Source: DASPOF01 sp035626155 (lineage in GTDB: Bacteria; Desulfobacterota; Binatia; Binatales; Binataceae). Taken from it: a stretch of DNA of 15,578 bases. Shown one piece after another: positions 9,755-15,578 of the stretch. Each line of letters starts with the position of its first letter. Position 1 is the stretch's first letter. Below the pieces are notes generated by a model. The model saw nothing but the letters and a program-made list of their open reading frames with translations. It was not told the origin of the DNA and made no database searches. A program made the translations under genes and the position numbers. The stretch covers positions 1 to 15,578 of the forward strand of contig DASPOF010000113.1 of the NCBI GenBank assembly GCA_035626155.1. The letters run 5' to 3'.

Positions 9755-12700
9755 CTAATTGACGACCGTGCCCGCGGCGCGCGCGGGCGGACTTTCCAAA
9801 TTCTCACAGCCTGCCAGGGCCTGCAAGACGCCTTTGACCTGCGCGAACAGTTGCTCGTAGCTGCCCGGCGTAAGCCGCGCAATAACCTGACAGGACTGCG
9901 TAAGCTTCATCCAACTGCGATTCGCGCCCGCCAGCGCGGCGAGCCGAGCCGCATCGACCGGGGCCTCGGGATGGAACCTGACCTCGAGCGCCTTGTTTTT
10001 CACGATCGCGCTCAGGATCAGCAGGGCCTTCATCTCGCGCCGCAGGTCCATCGCCGCGATCAGGTTTTCGATTAGCGTCGGTACCGGGCCGAACCGATCG
10101 CGCATCTCATCGCGCAGATCGGCAAGCTCGCGATCGCTCTGGGCGCGCGCGAACCTGCGGTACAGCACGAGCCGCTCGTTCTCGTCGGGCACGTAGGCAT
10201 CGGGGATAAAGGCCGGGATGCCGAGTTTCAGCTCCGGCTCGAAATCCGGCCGATGCGCCTCGCCGCGCAGCTCGGAAATCGCCTCCGCCATCATCTCGGT
10301 GTAAAGCTCGAAGCCGACTGCGGAAATCTCGCCCGACTGCTCGCGCCCGAGCAGGTTGCCCGCGCCGCGATGTTCGAGGTCGGCCATCGCGAGCTTGAAA
10401 CCGATCCCGACGTCGGCCTCCACCAGGTCCTTGAGAGCCTCGAGCCGCCGCTTGGCATCGCGCGTGATGATGTCCTCGCCGGGAATGAGCAGGTATGCGT
10501 ACGCGCGCTGGCGCGAACGGCCGATGCGCCCGCGCAACTGGTAGAGCTGTGCGAGACCCAGATGGTCGGCCCGATTGATGATCATCGTGTTGGCGTTGGG
10601 GATATCGAGCCCCGACTCGATGATCGTCGAGCAGACCAGGACATTGACGCGGTTCTCGATGAACTCGCGCATCACGTCTTCGAGCTCGCGCTCGCGCATC
10701 TGCCCGTGCGCGACCGCGACCTTGGCCTCGGGCACGAGCGCGCGCACGTGGCGCGCCATGTACTCGATATTTTCGACGCGGTTATGGACGAAGAAGACCT
10801 GGCCGCCCCGGTTAAGCTCGCGCAGGATGGCGTCGCGCATGATCGCGTCGTCCATCTCGCGGCCGATCAGGGTTCTGATCGCCTGGCGATCCGGCGGAGG
10901 CGTCTGGATTACCGAAAGGTCGCGAATCCCGATCATCGCCATGTTCAACGTCCGCGGTATCGGGGTCGCGGTCATCGTCAGCACGTGGACCAGCTTCCTG
11001 AGCCTCTTGATGCGCTCCTTGTCGGCGACGCCGAAGCGATGCTCCTCGTCGATAATCAGCAGCCCCAGGCGCGGAAAGGTCACGTCGCCCTGGAGCAGGC
11101 GATGGGTCCCGATGACGATATCGACTTTGCCGGCGGCAAGATCGGCGATGACTGCGCGGTTTTCCCTGACGGTCCGAAAGCGCGAGACCATCTCCACCCG
11201 CACGGGATAATCCTGAAACCGCTTGCGGAACGTGTTCCAGTGCTGCTCGGCGAGGATGGTCGTCGGCACCAGGACCGCGACCTGGCGCCCGTCCATCACC
11301 GCGATGAACGCGGCGCGCAATGCGACCTCGGTCTTGCCGAAGCCCGCATCGCCGCAGATGAGCCGGTCCATCGGCTTGGCCCGCGTGATGTCGCGAATGA
11401 CGTCGTCGATCGCGGCCTGCTGGTCGGCCGTCTCCTCGAACTCGAACCGGTCGGCAAATTCGTGGTAATCGGGCCCCGGATGCGGGAGGGCGTGGCCTTC
11501 GAGCACCTCGCGCGCGGCATAAACTTCGAGCAGCTCGGCCGCCATCGCGAGCACGGCCTCCTTCGTGCGCCGCTTGACCTTCTCCCACGAGACGCCGCCG
11601 AGCTTGTCGAGTTTCGGCTCTGCGCCGTCGCTGCCGACGTAGCGCTGGACCAGATTGATGCGCTCGACCGGCACGTACATCGTGTCGTTGCCCGCGTACT
11701 CGAGGTTCAGGAAGTCGCCCTCGACCTCTTCGATTCTGAGATGCTTGAGCCCGCGGTAGCGCCCGATTCCGTGATCGACGTGCACGACCACGTTGCCGGG
11801 CTTGAGTTCCTCGAGGCTTAAAAGCGCGCCCTTGGCGACCGGACGCGAGCGCCGGCGAACGCGCGGCTCGCCGAACAGTTCTTCCTCGCTGTAGATGTAA
11901 AGGCCGTCCTCGGGGAGGATCGCGCCGGCGGCGATCTCGCCCTGCATGATCGCGGGCCTGAAGTCGGGCCATTCGAGCAGCCCGGCAAAACTCGCGCACT
12001 CGATGTTCACGGCGATGTCGTACGCCTCGAGATGTCTTCGCAGCCGCGCGACCTGCCCCGGCCCCTCGACGACCATCAGCGCCCTGCCCTGCCCGCGCTG
12101 GACTTCGCGCAACTGCTGGGCGAGCGGTTCGAAGCTGAGCGGCGCGCGCGCGCCGGCAAGTTCCTGCGATGCGAGCCGGAAGCCGGGCTGCGACTTGACC
12201 TCGATCGGCGTCGCCCATCCTTCGCGCGGCGCCGCCGCGGTGATAAGCCCACCCGCTTCGACCGCAGTCAGCCGATCCAGCGCACGCTCCAGCTCATCGG
12301 TATCGAGGTAAAGCGATGCGGGCTCAGGATGGAACGCCGGGGTTGCCGCGGCCGCCTCGGCCTCGGTCGCGATCGATTCGGCGAAGCGATGGGCTTGCGC
12401 GACGATTCGCCCCGGATCGACCAACCATGCAAGCGTTCCTTCGGGAAGATAGTCGAATACAGAGGTAAGCCCGTCCGGATAAAGGTACGGCATGAGCAGT
12501 TCTGCGCCGGGGAAGAGCAGGCCGTTATGGAGAAGCTCCGCCAGTTCGCCGGCCTCCTTGCGCACCATGCCGAGATCGGCGGCGCGAATCGCAACCCGCT
12601 CGCGGAGCTTCTCATCCTTGAGCGCGGCGGGCGCGACGAACCGGGTGCGAACGATCGCCGCCTCACTCATCGCCGCCGCGGAGCGCTGGCTCGACGCCTC

Positions 12701-13339
12701 GAACCGCCGAATCGAAGTGACGAGATCGTCCTCGAGTTCGATGCGGACCGGATCGCCGTGCAGGGGCGAGAACACATCGACGATTCCGCCCCTGACGCTG
12801 CAATCGCCCGGCTCCTCGGTTTGCGGGACGCGCTGGTAGCCGGCGGAGACGAGCGCATCGATCAACAATTCAAGATCGACCCGCTCGCCCGGCGCGATTC
12901 GCACGATCGACTCGCTCAGCACCGCGCGCGGAATCGTCCTCATCATGAGCGCATCGACGGAGGTAATCACAATCGGCACCGGCTGCCGCAGCATCGCGTG
13001 AAGCGCCGCGATCTGGGCGGCCTGAGTGTCGGACGGCGGCGAGAGATGTGCGAATGGCTTGATTTCCCAGGCTGGGAACAGATGGACGCGGCGGCCCGAC
13101 GCATCGCCGCCCAGCCGCTCATCCATGAAGAAGGCCGCCTCGTGCGCGAGCGCCTCGGCTTCGCTCGCGCTCGACGTGACCACCAGCATCGGCCGGCGAA
13201 GCCCGAGCGCCGCCTCGCGGAGCATAAGAACCCCGGCGGCGCCCCGAAGGCCCATCACCGGAAATCGGCGCTCGACCCCGGCGGCAAGCCGGCTTTGCAG
13301 TTCGCTCGCCGCCTCCTTGATGCTCCGGTCGATGCTCAT
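9755..13339 (-). CDS. mfd: Mfd, transcription-repair coupling factor
   Basis: A 1194-residue protein, close to E. coli Mfd (1148). Mfd uses ATP to push RNA polymerase stalled at a DNA lesion off the template and then recruits UvrA. The UvrB-homology region (about 20-300, with HLFPAWEIKPFAHLSPP and SVRGGIVDVFSP) is the UvrA-binding part. The RNA-polymerase-interacting domain has VHVDHGIGRYRGL with D522. The RecG-like motor has Walker A GDAGFGKTE (663-671, where GDVGFGKTE is usual), DEEH (764-767), TMTATPIPRTL and the QSGEISAVGFELY translocation motif. The C-terminal inhibitory domain is present. ATG 13339 has an AAGGGA ribosome site five bases upstream. The stop is four bases before the SurA-like gene; uvrA follows further down the same strand. 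Confidence 0.98.
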   Translation of the reverse strand: MSIDRSIKEAASELQSRLAAGVERRFPVMGLRGAAGVLMLREAALGLRRPMLVVTSSASEAEALAHEAAFFMDERLGGDASGRRVHLFPAWEIKPFAHLSPPSDTQAAQIAALHAMLRQPVPIVITSVDALMMRTIPRAVLSESIVRIAPGERVDLELLIDALVSAGYQRVPQTEEPGDCSVRGGIVDVFSPLHGDPVRIELEDDLVTSIRRFEASSQRSAAAMSEAAIVRTRFVAPAALKDEKLRERVAIRAADLGMVRKEAGELAELLHNGLLFPGAELLMPYLYPDGLTSVFDYLPEGTLAWLVDPGRIVAQAHRFAESIATEAEAAAATPAFHPEPASLYLDTDELERALDRLTAVEAGGLITAAAPREGWATPIEVKSQPGFRLASQELAGARAPLSFEPLAQQLREVQRGQGRALMVVEGPGQVARLRRHLEAYDIAVNIECASFAGLLEWPDFRPAIMQGEIAAGAILPEDGLYIYSEEELFGEPRVRRRSRPVAKGALLSLEELKPGNVVVHVDHGIGRYRGLKHLRIEEVEGDFLNLEYAGNDTMYVPVERINLVQRYVGSDGAEPKLDKLGGVSWEKVKRRTKEAVLAMAAELLEVYAAREVLEGHALPHPGPDYHEFADRFEFEETADQQAAIDDVIRDITRAKPMDRLICGDAGFGKTEVALRAAFIAVMDGRQVAVLVPTTILAEQHWNTFRKRFQDYPVRVEMVSRFRTVRENRAVIADLAAGKVDIVIGTHRLLQGDVTFPRLGLLIIDEEHRFGVADKERIKRLRKLVHVLTMTATPIPRTLNMAMIGIRDLSVIQTPPPDRQAIRTLIGREMDDAIMRDAILRELNRGGQVFFVHNRVENIEYMARHVRALVPEAKVAVAHGQMRERELEDVMREFIENRVNVLVCSTIIESGLDIPNANTMIINRADHLGLAQLYQLRGRIGRSRQRAYAYLLIPGEDIITRDAKRRLEALKDLVEADVGIGFKLAMADLEHRGAGNLLGREQSGEISAVGFELYTEMMAEAISELRGEAHRPDFEPELKLGIPAFIPDAYVPDENERLVLYRRFARAQSDRELADLRDEMRDRFGPVPTLIENLIAAMDLRREMKALLILSAIVKNKALEVRFHPEAPVDAARLAALAGANRSWMKLTQSCQVIARLTPGSYEQLFAQVKGVLQALAGCENLESPPARAAGTVVN

Positions 13340-13360
13340 GGTTCCCTTGAATACACAACT

Positions 13361-13374
13361 ACGCCCTCCGGCGT
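13361..13374 (-). other. Small hairpin in the mfd leader
   Basis: On the minus strand, ACGCC and GGCGT form a five-base-pair stem around a GGAG tetraloop, 22 bases before the mfd ATG and just upstream of its real ribosome site. A GGAG loop resembles a ribosome-binding sequence, but the stem is short and similar ones are common in GC-rich DNA. A regulatory role is unproven. Confidence 0.2.
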
Positions 13375-13410
13375 GCGGGCCGAGCCACGCGCGCCGGCGG
13401 CGTCACTCAC

Positions 13411-13419
13411 ATGATAGCA
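13411..13419 (-). promoter_or_regulatory. Possible extended -10 promoter of the mfd-surA-uvrA run
   Basis: The minus strand reads TGCTATCAT here, an extended -10 element (TGn plus TATCAT, five of six to TATAAT) in the 191-base gap upstream of mfd. No convincing -35 box lies 17 bases further up, which extended -10 promoters can tolerate. Transcription would start near 13404 and leave a leader of about 65 bases. A perfect 12-base palindrome (CTCGCGCGCGAG, 13426-13437) sits just upstream and could bind a regulator, although such CG-rich palindromes arise easily by chance here. Confidence 0.4.
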
Positions 13420-13530
13420 AAGATTCTCGCGCGCGAGCGCCTGCTGGTGCTAAACGAGACCGAGTTCAGTTGTCGCGCGGGATTGTGACGATGATCGCGA
13501 GCGGCTACGGAGCGCGGCTACCGGTGCTTG

Positions 13531-14304
13531 CTAGGGTGCTTTCGCTCCGGCCAGCCCAAGTTCGCCCAGGCGCACCGCGATCTTCATGGTTTTGTGATCT
13601 CCGCCGGGGAGTGGCCGAATCACAGTAAGGTACATCGTGTCGCCCGGCTTGAGCTTCGCCATCTCGGCATCGAGGTCGGCCTCGTTGCGCACCCGATGGT
13701 CATCAACGGCGACGATCAGGTCGCCCTCGGTGCCGAGCGCGCCTCCCCTCTCCAGCAGCGGCATCACGAGACCGTTGAGCGGGCCGAGCAATCCGCCCGC
13801 GGTCCTGCCCGCGGCTCCGAGCGGGGTCACCCCGGTGGCCGACCGCACTCCTGCCGCCGCGGCGGGGCTGTTCGGATCGACATTCAGCACCTCGAGGCCG
13901 TGCTCCTCGCCGCCCTTGTAGCACTTGGTCGCGTATTTGACGGTGATTCCGAGGTACGGCTTGGCATGCGAGCGCGAACTTTCGCTGCCCTCGATGCTCG
14001 AGCTGCCCGGCGCCGGGCGAGGATTAATCGTCTCGGTCTCCTCACCGGGGCGGAATGTACGGCCGCCGGGAATCTCCTCGACGCCGGGCTTCGGCGCGAT
14101 CGCGCCGGGCTGCGGAGCGATCTCGAGCGTAGCCTCGCCGGTGTTACCCTGCCCGGCCACCGGCGGCGCCCCCGCGCCACCGCCCTGCCCGGATTGCACC
14201 GACGAGCCGGAGCCCTCCTTGGCATTCTGCGCCACGGTGAATGAGGCCGCCGCGAGAAGCATCGCGCCTGTCGCGCCGATAATCAGAACTCGTGAGATTT
14301 TCAT
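13531..14304 (-). CDS. Secreted PDZ-domain protein without a protease domain
   Basis: A 257-residue protein with a signal peptide (residues 6-25, ending about TVA), then a low-complexity Gly/Pro/Glu-rich linker (about 29-112). One PDZ-like domain follows at about 116-246: YLGI at 117-120, GLEVLNVDPNSPAAAAGV at 136-153, GDLIVAVDDHRVRNEADLDAEM at 194-215, then VIRPLPGGDHKTMKIAVRL. It resembles the PDZ domains of HtrA/DegP proteases, which bind C-termini or unfolded segments, but no trypsin-like domain is present. About 40 residues, hydrophobic and Gly-rich, are inserted at 153-193 where PDZ domains normally run directly from the SPAAxAG loop into GDxI. ATG 14304 is preferred over a TTG at 14340, because the promoter at 14343-14371 would start transcription downstream of that TTG. 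No clear ribosome site was seen. A scaffold or protease-adaptor role is a guess. Confidence 0.85.
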   Translation of the reverse strand: MKISRVLIIGATGAMLLAAASFTVAQNAKEGSGSSVQSGQGGGAGAPPVAGQGNTGEATLEIAPQPGAIAPKPGVEEIPGGRTFRPGEETETINPRPAPGSSSIEGSESSRSHAKPYLGITVKYATKCYKGGEEHGLEVLNVDPNSPAAAAGVRSATGVTPLGAAGRTAGGLLGPLNGLVMPLLERGGALGTEGDLIVAVDDHRVRNEADLDAEMAKLKPGDTMYLTVIRPLPGGDHKTMKIAVRLGELGLAGAKAP

Positions 14305-14342
14305 CCGGGAAGTCGCGCTGAACGCGAACCGATCGTCCAATG

Positions 14343-14371
14343 ATCATAGGACGCGCGCCCGGCAGGCTCAA
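14343..14371 (-). promoter_or_regulatory. Sigma-70-like promoter of the PDZ protein gene
   Basis: On the minus strand, TTGAGC (14366-14371, four of six to the -35 consensus) is followed by a 17-base spacer and TATGAT (14343-14348, five of six to the -10 consensus). This is the best-formed promoter in the window. Predicted transcription start is near 14336, about 30 bases before the ATG at 14304, which also helps fix that start codon. Confidence 0.6.
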
Positions 14372-14391
14372 GCCGAGCTGTTGCGGCTTGA
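14368..14391. repeat. Inverted repeat over the -35 box of the PDZ promoter
   Basis: TCAAGCCG (14368-14375) and its exact reverse complement CGGCTTGA (14384-14391) flank an eight-base centre. The left arm covers four bases of the PDZ gene's -35 box, and the dyad lies in the divergent gap shared with the dehydrogenase gene. Position and symmetry fit an operator for a dimeric regulator that could act on both genes, but no regulator gene is nearby. It could also simply fold as a hairpin in RNA. Confidence 0.4.
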
Positions 14392-14430
14392 TGCTGCGCG
14401 AGCGCGCGTGCGAAACTTGCTTTGCCGACG

Positions 14431-15438
14431 ATGAAAATCATCTCCACCGTTGCGCTTCAGCCCGCGCATCGCGAGGCGATCCTGGCCGCCGCCCCCGGCG
14501 CGGAACTCATCGACCGCCAGTGCCGCTCGACCGAGGAGGTCGGCGCGTTGGTCGCGCAGGGCGCCGACGTCATGCTGACCTTCCGCATGCCGAACGACGT
14601 GCTCGACCGCGCGCGAGGACTTAAGTGGGTCCAGTTGCTCAGTGCGGGCGCCGACCACGCGCTCGGGGGGCCGCTCAAGGGCGCCACGATCCCGTTCACG
14701 ACCGCGAGCGGCATCCACGCGACGCCGATCGCGGAGTACACGATTGCGTCGATGCTCGCGTATGCGCACCGGCTCCATCTTTCGCTGCGCGCGCAGATTC
14801 GCCGCGAGTGGATGCGCTCGGGGCAGTTCATGGCGGGCGTGGACGAGCTTCGCGGAAAGACCCTCGGCGTGCTCGGCTACGGATCGATCGGGCGCGAGAC
14901 GGCGCGCCTGGCCGACGCGCTCGGGATGACGGTGCTCGCGCTCAAGCGCAATCCGGCCGATCGCAGCGACCCCGGATGGTGCCCGAGCGGGGTCGGCGAT
15001 CCCGAGGGACGAATCCCGCGGCGCATCTACGGCCCCGGCGAGCGGATGGCGATGCTCGCGGAATCCGATTACGTGACCGTCACGCTGCCGCTGACGAATC
15101 AGACGCGCCGGTTCATCGGAGCCGCGGAGATCGCTGCGATGAAGCCCGGCGCGTACATCGTGAATATCGGCCGCGGGGAAGTGATCGATGAGCAGGCGCT
15201 TATCGAGGCGCTCCGATCGCAGCGAATTGGCGGCGCGGGCCTCGACGTGTTCGAGCATGAACCGCTCGAAGCGGAAAGCCCGTTATGGGACCTCGATAAT
15301 GTGATCCTGACGCCGCACGTCTCGGGCGCAAGCCGCCGCTACATGGACAAAGCCTGCGAGCTGTTCGCGGAAAACCTGCGCCGCTTCGCCGCGGGACGGC
15401 CGTTGCTGAATGCAGTCGATCCAGCGTTGGGGTATTGA
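14431..15438 (+). CDS. D-isomer-specific 2-hydroxyacid dehydrogenase
   Basis: A 335-residue cytoplasmic oxidoreductase of the family that interconverts 2-hydroxy and 2-keto acids with NAD(P)(H). The nucleotide fold has GYGSIG at 149-154. The catalytic triad is complete: R248 (IGRGEVID), E277 (VFEHEPL) and H296 (LTPHVSG). The N-terminal substrate lobe has LLSAGADHALGG. At the end of the second Rossmann strand, where NAD-dependent members have Asp, the sequence is LALKRN, which suggests but does not prove NADP preference. About 35 residues rich in Pro/Gly/Arg (about 173-207) follow before the AESDYVTVTLPL segment. I chose ATG 14431; a TTG three codons upstream is possible. Substrate is not predictable. 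It is transcribed away from the PDZ gene and followed by a strong hairpin. Confidence 0.92.
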   Translation: MKIISTVALQPAHREAILAAAPGAELIDRQCRSTEEVGALVAQGADVMLTFRMPNDVLDRARGLKWVQLLSAGADHALGGPLKGATIPFTTASGIHATPIAEYTIASMLAYAHRLHLSLRAQIRREWMRSGQFMAGVDELRGKTLGVLGYGSIGRETARLADALGMTVLALKRNPADRSDPGWCPSGVGDPEGRIPRRIYGPGERMAMLAESDYVTVTLPLTNQTRRFIGAAEIAAMKPGAYIVNIGRGEVIDEQALIEALRSQRIGGAGLDVFEHEPLEAESPLWDLDNVILTPHVSGASRRYMDKACELFAENLRRFAAGRPLLNAVDPALGY

Positions 15439-15479
15439 GTCGGCGGGAACTCTCCGAGAGCGATCCTGCCAACCTCGAA

Positions 15480-15520
15480 CGCCGGATCGCGCCCTGTGCT
15501 ATCGCGGGCGTGATCCGGCG
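15480..15520 (+). terminator. Long GC-rich hairpin downstream of the dehydrogenase gene, possible terminator
   Basis: Bases 15480-15494 pair with 15506-15520 in a 15-base-pair stem, with one G-U pair (15489 with 15511) and an 11-base loop. It lies 41 bases past the dehydrogenase stop. No T-run follows on either strand, so it is not a classical intrinsic terminator. It may still block 3' decay, end transcription bidirectionally, or be one copy of a dispersed palindromic repeat. Nothing else recognisable lies between 15439 and the right edge. Confidence 0.5.
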
Positions 15521-15578
15521 AGTCGGCGTGACCTGCATCTAAAGCCTGCGAGCACTCCGACGTGGCAATGGCATCGCG

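Noticed and set aside
10253..11821. A 522-codon plus-strand open frame opposite mfd
   Set aside because: It is a shadow of the mfd codon pattern, with no ribosome site or motif; the same holds for the 460-codon frame at 12032-13414.
13411..13488. A 25-codon plus-strand frame in the gap upstream of mfd
   Set aside because: There is no ribosome site, its ATG is the complement of the candidate mfd -10 box, and the peptide resembles nothing known.
13501..13521. Direct repeat of GCGGCTAC five bases apart after the PDZ gene stop
   Set aside because: Two 8-base GC-rich copies are too short to separate from chance, and there is no sign of a mobile element or attachment site.
15200..15538. A 112-codon minus-strand frame at the right edge
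   Set aside because: It is antisense to the conserved end of the dehydrogenase, including its catalytic residues, and runs through the hairpin without any motif.

Overview
The window is a gene-dense chromosomal segment of a high-GC, Gram-negative-type bacterium. That reading rests on four apparently exported proteins, a SurA-type periplasmic chaperone gene and proteobacteria-like UvrA and Mfd proteins. A mfd gene followed by a peptidyl-prolyl isomerase gene recalls Deltaproteobacteria-like lineages (Desulfobacterota, Myxococcota, Binatota). This placement is an inference from gene order and base composition, not a demonstrated taxonomy. No rRNA, tRNA, CRISPR array, insertion sequence or phage gene was seen.

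Layout from left to right. (1) On the minus strand, running off the left edge, lies a large von Willebrand factor A (VWA) protein of the NorD/CbbO type, missing its C-terminus. (2) Divergent from it, on the plus strand, are two overlapping M16 peptidase genes. The first has an intact zinc motif and the second a degenerate one, the pattern expected of a heteromeric M16B protease. (3) Converging on them is a minus-strand run, read right to left: mfd, a SurA-like parvulin gene, uvrA, and a gene for an exported protein of seven TPR repeats. Gaps are 4, 130 and 26 bases; the middle one includes a possible 21-codon reading frame. (4) Upstream of mfd, also on the minus strand, is a secreted PDZ-domain protein with no protease domain. 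It has a good sigma-70-like promoter and an inverted repeat over the -35 box. (5) Divergent from that, on the plus strand, is a D-isomer-specific 2-hydroxyacid dehydrogenase, followed by a long GC-rich hairpin.

How the genes work together. Mfd removes RNA polymerase stalled at DNA lesions and recruits UvrA, so the central run joins the two proteins that physically meet in transcription-coupled nucleotide-excision repair. The SurA-like protein, the M16 pair, the TPR protein and the PDZ protein all carry export signals and belong to envelope protein folding or turnover. The VWA protein and the dehydrogenase look functionally unrelated to the rest.

Most of the sequence is conventional, and I see no strong candidate for an entirely new system. 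The best leads are the PDZ protein with about 40 residues inserted in its fold, the SurA-like protein with Gln in place of the usual parvulin His, the small reading frame between surA and uvrA, the inverted repeat over the PDZ promoter, and the terminal hairpin.
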